Below are positions 51,548 to 59,362 of a stretch of 64,000 nucleotides of DNA, piece by piece (the stretch's first letter is position 1; each line of letters opens with the position of its first letter). The notes under the pieces were generated by a model. That model saw only the letters and a list, made by a program, of their open reading frames with translations. It searched no databases and was not told where the DNA came from. This DNA comes from Pseudomonas koreensis (GTDB taxonomy: Bacteria > Pseudomonadota > Gammaproteobacteria > Pseudomonadales > Pseudomonadaceae). The stretch spans positions 186,001-250,000 of the forward strand of contig NZ_JAOEJU010000002.1 in assembly GCF_025447595.1 (NCBI RefSeq). Direction: 5' to 3'. The translations under genes were made by a program, and so were the position numbers.

Positions 51548-54500
51548 ATGAAAAAGTTTTTCAAGAAAGTCGGCGCCTTCCTGCGCCAGACCTGGGTCTG
51601 GACCCTGCTGCTGGTGCTGTTTGTGGCGCTGCTGGTGTGGTTCGTCGGCCCGCTGTTGGCGGTGGATGATTACAAGTTCTGGGAAAGCGCGACTTCGCGC
51701 CTGCTGACCATCAGCGTGCTGTTCCTGATCTGGGGCCTGACCATGGTCTTCGTCAGCTGGCGCGCCGGTATCCGCAAGAAAGCCGTCGAAGAAACCGAAG
51801 ACGGCCAGGATCGTATCCGCCGCGAAGAGTTGATCGACGAAGAGCAGAAAGAGTTGAAGGAGCGTTTCAAGGACGCCCTGAAAACCCTGAAGACTTCGAG
51901 CCTGTATCGCGGCCGCAGCGAGCGCTGGCGCAGTGACCTGCCGTGGTATTTGCTAATCGGCCCGCAGGCCAGCGGCAAGACCAGCCTGCTGGACTTCTCC
52001 GGGCTGGAATTCCCGATCAACAAGATCGACCGCAAGCTGACCCGCGACACCCACGGCACCCGCCATTGCGACTGGTACTTCGCCGACCACGGTGTGCTGA
52101 TCGACACCGCCGGCCGCTACCTGACCCAGCCGGATTCGGAAGTCGACGGCAGCGCCTGGACCACTCTGCTGGAACTGCTGCGCAAGCGTCGTCGCGGTCG
52201 TCCGCTGAACGGCGTGCTGGTGACCATTCCGGTGGAAACCCTGACCAGTGGCAGCGAGCAGGACATCGACACCCTGGCCCGCCAGGTGCGCGCGCGTCTG
52301 CAAGACGTCTATCAGAAGCTGCACGTCGATGTGCCGGTGTATCTGGTGCTGAGCAAGGCTGACAAGCTGCTGGGCTTCGACGAGTTCTTCGACCAACTGA
52401 CCCGCGAAGAAAGCGATCAGGTGCTGGGTACCAGTTTCCGCAAGGATCAGGTCGGCACCGACGTGGCTGTGCTGCGTGGCGAGTTCGAAGAGCTGCTGCG
52501 CCGCCTCAACAGCCAGGTGATCATGCGCATGCACTCCGAGCGCGACACCCAGCGCCGTGGCCGCATCCTCGACTTCCCGCATCAGATGGGCCAGATCGGC
52601 GAGCGCCTGTGCCTGTTCGTCGACATGGCGTTCACCGGCAACCGCTACCAGCGTGCGACGCTGCTGCGTGGTTTCTACCTGACCAGCGCACCGCACCTGA
52701 CCCACGAAATGGATTCGACTACCGCCGGTATCGGCGCGAGTCTGGGCATAAGCGCCGGCGTGTTGCCGACACTGCGCAGCGGTCGTTCGCGTTTCATCCA
52801 CCATTTGCTCAGCCGCGTGATCTTCCCCGAGTCCGATCTGGCCGGTCTGGACAAGCGCGAGCGCAGCCGCATCCACTGGGGCCAGCGTGCTTTGTACGTC
52901 GGCGCACTGGGCGCACTCGTACTATTCGGCATGCTTTGGGCCGGTGGTTTCTCGGCCAACTGGGAGCGTCTGGAAAACCTGCGCAACCTGGCGCAGAACT
53001 GGACCCAGCAACGCACGGCACTGTCGCCGCGCGATGACGCCATGGGCACGCTGAAAACCCTCGACACCAGCTACGCCGCAACTCAGGTGTTCCCGAAGAA
53101 GGGCGACGCTGCGTACCACGAGCGCGTTGGTCTGTATCAGGGCCAGGACGTCAATCCGGTGGTCAAGGAAGCGTACGAGCGCGAGCTTGAAAAGCAACTG
53201 CTGCCGCGCGTTGCAACCATGCTCGAAGGCCAGATCCGCGCCAACATGAAGGACCGCGAAAAGCTGATCAACAGCCTGCGCGCGTACCTGATGCTGAACA
53301 TGAAGGATCGTCGTGACGCAGCTTGGCTCAAGGATTGGGTCGCCACCGACTGGTCCCAGCGCTACACCGGCAACACCGCTGTGCAGAACGGTTTGAACGC
53401 GCATCTGGAGCGTCTGCTGAAGCTGCCGTTCATCTATCCGCTCAACGAGCAACTGGTGACTCAGGCGCGTCAGGTTCTGCGCAGTGAATCGCTGGCAAAC
53501 GTGGTTTACCGCATGCTCCGCGAGCAGGCGCGCAACCTGCCGGACTATCGCTTCAGCCAGCACCTCGGCCCGCAGGGCTCGCTGTTCATCGGCACCGAAT
53601 ACGTGATTCCGGGCTTCTACACCCAGACTGGTTATCAGCAGTATTTCTCGGTGCAAGGCGCGTCGCTGGTGACCGACATCCTGCGTGACAACTGGGTGCT
53701 GGGCGAAGGCGCGGGCATCAGCGACATGGACTTGCGTCGCCTGATGGTCGAGCTGGAGCAACTGTACTTCCGCGATTACGCCAACTACTGGAGCGAGGCC
53801 GTTGGCCAGGTGGCACTGCCGCCGATCAGCGATGCCGGTGAAGGCGCCGAGCAACTGGCGGGCCTGACCTCGGCCAACTCGCCGGTGCTGGCGCTGCTGA
53901 CTGAAGTGCGCGAAAACACCCGTTTCCCGGCCGCTCCTGAGCCGGTGGATGAAGCCGGTGATGCCGCCGATGCATTGGCGGGGCAGAAGGGCAAACTGGG
54001 CAAGGTCGGCAAACTCGCTTCCGCTGTCGCGGACAAGGCCTCGGCCTTGAACGTGGCGAAGAACCTGCCGGACACTGCCAAGAAGTCGCTGCAACGTCGC
54101 TTCGAGCCGCTGCATAAACTGCTGGACGACAACAACGGCCCGGCCGCTGACCTGACCCCGGCCTTCACCGCGCTCAACGACCTGCAACTGCAACTGGCGG
54201 GCCTCGCCCGTTCCAGCACGCCGGAGCAGGCCGCGTTCGAACTGGCCAAGACCCGCATGAGCGGCCAGCGTGATGCGCTGACCAACCTGCGCAATGCGTC
54301 GGGTCGTCTGCCGCGTCCGCTGAGCGTGTGGTTCAACGTGCTGGCCGAAGACTCGTGGCGCCTGGTGCTCAACGATGCCTACCAATACCTGAACGGCCGT
54401 TATCAGAACGAGCTGTACAGCGTGTATGGCAAGACCATCAGCAAGCGTTACCCGTTCAGTGCGTCGAGCACCAGCGACGTGGCGATCAGCGATTTCCGCG

Positions 54501-55087
54501 AGTTCTTCCGGGCTCAGGGCACCATCGACCGCTTCTTCGACAACTACATGCGTCCGTTCGTCAGTGGTGATCCGGGCAACTACCGGATGCGCAGCATCGA
54601 CGGTCGCAGCCTGCCGGTGTCCAAGGTCTTCCTCGACCAGATGGCGGCTGCACTGAACATCCGTCAGAGCTTCTTCTCGATCAACCCGGCCGAGCCGACC
54701 GTGCAGTTCAAGCTGGAGCCGTACACCCTCGATCCGGCGGTCAGCCGTTCCGAGTTCAAGTTCGGCGACAAGACCATGGAATACCGCCACGGTCCGATCC
54801 TGCCGATGAACTTCAAGTGGCCGACCGATGCTGAAGACGGTCGTACCAGCCTGGTCATGGACAAGATGGCCGGCCGCCCGATCGGCATCGAGAAGAACTC
54901 CGGCCCGTGGTCGCTGTTCCGTCTGTTCGACCTGATGCAGACCGAGTACCTGACCGGTCGCGACGTGCTGGTGCTGAAGGCCGATGTGGGTGGCCTGCGC
55001 GCCAACTACCTGCTGACCAGCCAGCGCACGCCGAACCCGTTCGACATGGGCGTGATGCGCACCTTCCGTATGCCGGTGCAGCTCTGA
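51548..55087 (+). CDS. tssM: T6SS inner-membrane protein TssM (IcmF type) with Walker A motif
   Basis: 1179 residues. Two N-terminal transmembrane helices (~15-35 and ~50-70), a cytoplasmic NTPase-like domain with IGPQASGKTSLL near 137-148, a third helix near ~460 (LYVGALGALVLFGMLWAGG) and a large periplasmic part that contacts TssJ, with the C-terminal IcmF region (ILPMNFKWPTDAEDG). The P-loop is intact, which is not so in every TssM. The frame is open 17 codons upstream inside tssL, but MKKFFKKVGAFLRQ is the natural start, with AGGGACGTGTG upstream. It overlaps the phosphatase gene by 3 bp. Confidence 0.96.
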   Translation: MKKFFKKVGAFLRQTWVWTLLLVLFVALLVWFVGPLLAVDDYKFWESATSRLLTISVLFLIWGLTMVFVSWRAGIRKKAVEETEDGQDRIRREELIDEEQKELKERFKDALKTLKTSSLYRGRSERWRSDLPWYLLIGPQASGKTSLLDFSGLEFPINKIDRKLTRDTHGTRHCDWYFADHGVLIDTAGRYLTQPDSEVDGSAWTTLLELLRKRRRGRPLNGVLVTIPVETLTSGSEQDIDTLARQVRARLQDVYQKLHVDVPVYLVLSKADKLLGFDEFFDQLTREESDQVLGTSFRKDQVGTDVAVLRGEFEELLRRLNSQVIMRMHSERDTQRRGRILDFPHQMGQIGERLCLFVDMAFTGNRYQRATLLRGFYLTSAPHLTHEMDSTTAGIGASLGISAGVLPTLRSGRSRFIHHLLSRVIFPESDLAGLDKRERSRIHWGQRALYVGALGALVLFGMLWAGGFSANWERLENLRNLAQNWTQQRTALSPRDDAMGTLKTLDTSYAATQVFPKKGDAAYHERVGLYQGQDVNPVVKEAYERELEKQLLPRVATMLEGQIRANMKDREKLINSLRAYLMLNMKDRRDAAWLKDWVATDWSQRYTGNTAVQNGLNAHLERLLKLPFIYPLNEQLVTQARQVLRSESLANVVYRMLREQARNLPDYRFSQHLGPQGSLFIGTEYVIPGFYTQTGYQQYFSVQGASLVTDILRDNWVLGEGAGISDMDLRRLMVELEQLYFRDYANYWSEAVGQVALPPISDAGEGAEQLAGLTSANSPVLALLTEVRENTRFPAAPEPVDEAGDAADALAGQKGKLGKVGKLASAVADKASALNVAKNLPDTAKKSLQRRFEPLHKLLDDNNGPAADLTPAFTALNDLQLQLAGLARSSTPEQAAFELAKTRMSGQRDALTNLRNASGRLPRPLSVWFNVLAEDSWRLVLNDAYQYLNGRYQNELYSVYGKTISKRYPFSASSTSDVAISDFREFFRAQGTIDRFFDNYMRPFVSGDPGNYRMRSIDGRSLPVSKVFLDQMAAALNIRQSFFSINPAEPTVQFKLEPYTLDPAVSRSEFKFGDKTMEYRHGPILPMNFKWPTDAEDGRTSLVMDKMAGRPIGIEKNSGPWSLFRLFDLMQTEYLTGRDVLVLKADVGGLRANYLLTSQRTPNPFDMGVMRTFRMPVQL

Positions 55088-55815
55088 TGCTGGTGGCCAG
55101 TCCCTGGCGCAGCGCGGCGCGAACCGACCCGGGCAAGGTGCGGTCGCGCAACGAAGATGCCTTCCTCGACACCCCGCAGCATGGGCTGTGGGTGGTCGCG
55201 GACGGCATGGGCGGTCATCAGGGTGGCGACATCGCCAGCCAGTTGATCGTCGCCAGCCTGGCTGAACTGCCGCAACACGAAGACTTCGACGAACGCCTCA
55301 AAGCCATCCGCCAGTGCCTGCACTGGCTGAACCGGCGCCTGGGGCAAGAGTTGACCGTCACCGCCGGGCGTCACGACAGCATCATGGGCAGCACCGTCGT
55401 GGCGCTGCTGGTGGACGGCAATCGCGCGGCCTGTATCTGGGCCGGCGACAGCCGTTGCTACATGTGGCGCGGGCAGCGGTTGTATCAGCTGTCGAAGGAT
55501 CATTCGCTGCAGCAGCAACTGATCGACGAGCAACAGATGAGCGTCGAACAGGCAGCGGCGCACCCGGCAGCCCAGGCCTTGACCCGGGCGGTGGGCGCGG
55601 CGGAACAACTGACCCTGGATGTGCTGGAGCTTGAGGTCTATCCGGGCGATGTGTTCCTGCTGTGCAGCGATGGTTTGTATCAAGGTCTGAGCAGCGATGC
55701 CCTCGGCAACGCCCTCAGCCTGGCGGCGCCACAAGTGGCGCTGGAACGTCTGTTCGACGGCGCCCTGCGTGGCGCCGCTCGCGACAACCTGACTGCCGTG
55801 GTGATCCGCCAATGA
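55087..55815 (+). CDS. stp1: PP2C-type protein phosphatase (Stp1/PppA) of the T6SS
   Basis: 242 residues. PP2C metal-binding motifs: RSRNEDAF, VVADGMGGHQGG, DSIMGSTVVALL, WAGDSRCYMWR, LCSDGLYQGL and DNLTAVVIRQ. It should dephosphorylate proteins phosphorylated by the next gene's kinase and so switch off Fha-dependent assembly. The ATG overlaps the tssM stop (CTGATG); a much longer upstream open frame exists only because it runs through tssM. Confidence 0.95.
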   Translation: MLVASPWRSAARTDPGKVRSRNEDAFLDTPQHGLWVVADGMGGHQGGDIASQLIVASLAELPQHEDFDERLKAIRQCLHWLNRRLGQELTVTAGRHDSIMGSTVVALLVDGNRAACIWAGDSRCYMWRGQRLYQLSKDHSLQQQLIDEQQMSVEQAAAHPAAQALTRAVGAAEQLTLDVLELEVYPGDVFLLCSDGLYQGLSSDALGNALSLAAPQVALERLFDGALRGAARDNLTAVVIRQ

Positions 55816-56813
55816 CTGAAATCGAATCCTCAGTCGACGACTTGCTGATGAGCGAAGAGCAGGCCAACAACCTGACCTATTTCGCCTTCGCCAAGCAACA
55901 TAACGCTGAACCCGCGCTGGCGCCGACCAAGGCCAGCGTCGGCGAACTGCCGGATGTTCTGGCAGGCCGCTACCACCTCGAGCGTCTGCTCGGGGCCGGT
56001 GGCATGGGTGCGGTTTACCGGGCCCGGGATCTGCTGCACGAACAGTTCGGGGATCCCGATCCTTACATTGCGCTGAAAATCCTCAGCGAAGAATTTGCCG
56101 AGTCGCCGGACGCCAGTGCCTTGCTTTACAGCGAGTTCGCCCTGACCCGGCGCCTGCGCCACGACAACGTGCTGCGACCGCACACGTTCGAAGTGGACAC
56201 CGATTGCCAGCGGGCCTTCATCACCATGGAGCTCATGCGTGGCCTGACCCTGGACAAACTGCTCTGCGAGCGGCCACTGGGCCTGCCGTGGAAAGAACTG
56301 CGCGACATCGCGCTGCCGCTGCTCGACGCGCTGGCCTACGCCCACCGTCGCGGCGTGCTGCACGGTGACATGAAACCGAGCAACGTCATGCTCTGCGAAG
56401 ACGGTGTGCGCCTGTTCGACTTCGGTCTCGGGCAAGCCGAGGAGGGCATCCTGCCCGGCCTGCCGCACCTGAGCCGCGAGCGCTTCAACGCCTGGACCCC
56501 GGGCTACGCCGCCCCCGAACTGCTTGAGGGCCAACCGCTGTCGGCCAGCGCAGACGTGTACGGCGTGGCCTGCGTGATCTATGAACTGGCGGGCGGCAAA
56601 CACCCGTTCCGCCGCTTGCCCTCGACCCAGGCCCGTGACGAACACCTGGATCGCGAGCTGCAAGCCCCGGCAAATCTGCCGACACACTGCTGGCCCGCGC
56701 TGCGCACCGCGCTGGCCTTTGACCCGGCAGAGCGCAACATCACTGCCGACCAATTGCGTGACGCCTTGGGCGCCACTTCGTCCTGGTTGCAGCGTTTGCG
56801 ACTGCGGGCGTAA
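55812..56813 (+). CDS. stk1: Ser/Thr protein kinase (Stk1/PpkA-like) of the T6SS
   Basis: 333 residues. The kinase domain spans ~52-320: GRYHLERLLGAGGMGAVYRARD (Gly loop), IALKIL (ATP-binding Lys), the catalytic loop HGDMKPSNVML with Gly instead of the usual Arg before Asp, DFGLG, and GYAAPE. No C-terminal transmembrane or periplasmic sensor domain is present, unlike PpkA of HSI-I, so it is like the soluble Stk1 of HSI-II. ATGA overlap with stp1. Likely substrate: Fha. Confidence 0.94.
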   Translation: MTEIESSVDDLLMSEEQANNLTYFAFAKQHNAEPALAPTKASVGELPDVLAGRYHLERLLGAGGMGAVYRARDLLHEQFGDPDPYIALKILSEEFAESPDASALLYSEFALTRRLRHDNVLRPHTFEVDTDCQRAFITMELMRGLTLDKLLCERPLGLPWKELRDIALPLLDALAYAHRRGVLHGDMKPSNVMLCEDGVRLFDFGLGQAEEGILPGLPHLSRERFNAWTPGYAAPELLEGQPLSASADVYGVACVIYELAGGKHPFRRLPSTQARDEHLDRELQAPANLPTHCWPALRTALAFDPAERNITADQLRDALGATSSWLQRLRLRA

Positions 56814-56841
56814 CGGATGACATTCGAACAGGGAGCACACT

Positions 56842-58875
56842 ATGTTCAACCCAGCTAACGAAACGCACTTCAGCCTCACGGTCGAAGACTACGTGGGCGA
56901 CCTGCAAGTCCTGTCGTTCACCGGCACCGAAGGCATCAGCCAGCCGTTCCGTTTCGACCTGGAACTGGTCAGCGAAAACCCGGATCTGGATCTGGAAAAG
57001 CTCCTGCACAAACAGGCGTTCCTCGCCCTCGATCCGCAGGGCTCGGGCATCCACGGCCAGATCTATCGTGTCGCCCAGGGCGATGCCGGCAAGCGCCTGA
57101 CCCGCTACAAAGTCTCGCTGGTGCCGCAGCTGCAATACCTGCATCACCGCACCAACCAGCGCATCTACCAGCAGATGTCGGCGCCGAAAATCATCGCGCT
57201 GATCCTCGACGAGCACGGCATCAAGGGCAACGCCTACAGCTTCCAGCTGAGCCAGCCGTGCCCGGATCGCGACTACTGCGTGCAGTACGACGAAACCGAC
57301 CTGCATTTCGTCCAGCGCCTGTGCGAAGAAGAAGGCATTCACTACCACTTCCAGCACAGCAAGAAAGGCCACCTGCTGGTGTTCGGCGATGATCAGACCG
57401 TGTTCCCGAACCTCGGCCAACCGACCGCGTATGTGCAGGGCAGCGGCATGGTCGCCGAAGAGCCGGTGATCAAAGGCTTCCGGCTGCGTCTGGAAACCCG
57501 CACCAGCCGCACCACCCGCCGCGACTACGACTTCGAAAAACCGCGCCTGCAAATGGAAGCGGCCTACAAACCGGACGGCGAGAGCACTGAACCGGATCTC
57601 GAAGACTACGACTACCCCGGCCGCTTCATCGACCGCGCGCGTGGCAAATTCCTCAGCCAGCGTGCCCTCGAACGCCACCGCGCCGACTACCGTCAGGCCG
57701 AAGGTCGCGGCGACCAGACCAGACTGGTCAGTGGCCACTTCATGGAAATGTCCGACCACCCGCGCAGCGAGTGGAACGACCTGTGGCTGCTCACCGAAAT
57801 CTTCCACGAAGGCAAACAGCCGCAAGTCCTCGAAGAGTCGGTGACCAGCGACACCACCGACCACAAGGACGACTTCCACCAGGGCTACCGCAACACCTTC
57901 CTCGCCACCCCATGGGACGTGTTCTACCGCCCGGCGCTGGAGCACCCGAAACCCCGCGTGCTCGGCAGCCAGACCGCCATGGTCACCGGCCCCAAAGGCG
58001 AAGAAATCCACTGCGACCAGTACGGCCGCATCAAGGTGCAATTCCACTGGGACCGCGAAGGCCAGGCCGACGACAAGACCAGCTGCTGGCTGCGCGTTTC
58101 CAGCTCCTGGGCCGGCGACCGCTACGGCGCCATCTCCATCCCGCGCATCGGCATGGAAGTCCTCGTCACCTTCCTCGAAGGCGACCCAGACCAACCACTG
58201 GTCACCGGCTGCCTGTACCACAAGGAAAACCCGGTGCCCTACGCCCTCCCGGCGAACAAAACCCGCACCGTCTTCAAAACCCTCAGCTCCCCGGGCGGTG
58301 GTGGCTACAACGAACTGCGCATCGAAGACAAAAAAGGCGCCGAACAGATATTCATCCACGCCCAGCGCGACTGGGATGAAAACGTTGAGCACGACCAGAA
58401 GATTCGGGTCGGGAATGAACGCCACGACACGGTGGTGAAGAACACCTACACCGAGCTGAAGGCTGAAGAACACCGCACCACGATTTCCGACCGCAAGATC
58501 GAAGCGCGGATGGACGACCACCTGACTATTGGTGAGAACCAGCATGTGAAGCTCGGGACTGCGCAACTGACCAGTGCCGGGAAAGAGATTCATATCAAGG
58601 CTGGGGACAAGATTGTCATTGAGGCGGGGACTGAGCTGACGATTCTCGGCGGCGGCAGTTTCATCAAGCTCGATGGCGGTGGTGTGACGGTGGTTGGGCC
58701 GGTGGTGAAGATTAATGCTGGCGGGTCGCCGGGAGCGGGCACTGGCATCGGGATCAAACCGCCGGTGCTGCCGGGTGCGGCGGATAAGGATAAGGCGGGG
58801 AGTTTGATGGGGCAGGCAATAGCGGGTTCGGCTGAGAAAGTTAAGCCGAAAGCATTTTTTGTGTTTTCAGAGTAA
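56842..58875 (+). CDS. vgrG: T6SS spike protein VgrG
   Basis: 677 residues. A gp27-like part (VEDYVGDLQVLSFTGTEGI onward) is followed by the OB-fold segment GPKGEEIHCDQYGRIKVQFHWD and needle repeats (IHIKAGDKIVIEAGTELTILGG). The C-terminus ends after a Pro/Gly-rich tail (AGSPGAGTGIGIKPPVLPG) of about 45 residues with no catalytic domain, so cargo must bind non-covalently. It closes the main operon, 28 bp after the kinase gene, with AACAGGGAGCACACT as ribosome binding region, and stands directly before the effector module. Confidence 0.95.
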   Translation: MFNPANETHFSLTVEDYVGDLQVLSFTGTEGISQPFRFDLELVSENPDLDLEKLLHKQAFLALDPQGSGIHGQIYRVAQGDAGKRLTRYKVSLVPQLQYLHHRTNQRIYQQMSAPKIIALILDEHGIKGNAYSFQLSQPCPDRDYCVQYDETDLHFVQRLCEEEGIHYHFQHSKKGHLLVFGDDQTVFPNLGQPTAYVQGSGMVAEEPVIKGFRLRLETRTSRTTRRDYDFEKPRLQMEAAYKPDGESTEPDLEDYDYPGRFIDRARGKFLSQRALERHRADYRQAEGRGDQTRLVSGHFMEMSDHPRSEWNDLWLLTEIFHEGKQPQVLEESVTSDTTDHKDDFHQGYRNTFLATPWDVFYRPALEHPKPRVLGSQTAMVTGPKGEEIHCDQYGRIKVQFHWDREGQADDKTSCWLRVSSSWAGDRYGAISIPRIGMEVLVTFLEGDPDQPLVTGCLYHKENPVPYALPANKTRTVFKTLSSPGGGGYNELRIEDKKGAEQIFIHAQRDWDENVEHDQKIRVGNERHDTVVKNTYTELKAEEHRTTISDRKIEARMDDHLTIGENQHVKLGTAQLTSAGKEIHIKAGDKIVIEAGTELTILGGGSFIKLDGGGVTVVGPVVKINAGGSPGAGTGIGIKPPVLPGAADKDKAGSLMGQAIAGSAEKVKPKAFFVFSE

Positions 58876-58886
58876 GGACGAAACGA

Positions 58887-59357
58887 ATGCTCAACATCAG
58901 AACATCCCAAGCAATGCAGCGATTCAAACGGGCTCTGCTGCCTGTTGTTCTCTTGGTATTAAGCGCTTGCTCCCAGATGACGCTGGAGGAGCAGTTCACC
59001 GGTATTGAGACGTGCAACATCCATAACATTTTTCTCGACCCGGTTACCAACAAGCCAAGTGGACAATATTTTATTGATAAAAAACTTGAGCCTTGTCGAG
59101 TTGATGAAGCTGCATTTTATTGCGTGAACGATACATTCTATGGCTTGGCGGTCAGGCAGATTGCCATTCCGTATAAAGGGCCTTTCAGTGTTCACGCCAT
59201 TTACTTGAAAGAAAGTTCAGCGGTTGTTGAAGCTGCCTTACGTGAGCGCTTCAAAGACTTAAAACTGAATCAAAGTGAGGGTAAGGCCCCGATTTTGATC
59301 GCCGACCCAAAGCAACTCGGAAGCTCGGTCTTTTACTGTGATGAGTACAGTGAGTAA
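58887..59357 (+). CDS. Hypothetical lipoprotein between vgrG and the effector gene
   Basis: 156 residues: signal peptide ALLPVVLLVLSAC with lipobox LSAC, Ser at +2, so an outer-membrane lipoprotein facing the periplasm is expected. Four Cys follow in the mature chain (ETCNIHN, EPCRVDE, FYCVNDT, FYCDEYS), which could form two disulfides. No family is recognised. The gene is AT-rich like the effector gene and ends 5 bp before it. Candidate roles are immunity or an envelope-side accessory; position alone supports this. Confidence 0.6.
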   Translation: MLNIRTSQAMQRFKRALLPVVLLVLSACSQMTLEEQFTGIETCNIHNIFLDPVTNKPSGQYFIDKKLEPCRVDEAAFYCVNDTFYGLAVRQIAIPYKGPFSVHAIYLKESSAVVEAALRERFKDLKLNQSEGKAPILIADPKQLGSSVFYCDEYSE

Positions 59358-59362
59358 TCAAT

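Noticed and set aside
55662..55811. N-terminal extension of the T6SS kinase
   Set aside because: The upstream frame only runs through stp1; ATG at 55812 overlaps the phosphatase stop and begins a normal protein.
58730..58875. Hidden effector domain at the C-terminus of the second VgrG
   Set aside because: Only ~45 Pro/Gly/Ala/Lys-rich residues remain after the needle; too short for a catalytic domain.
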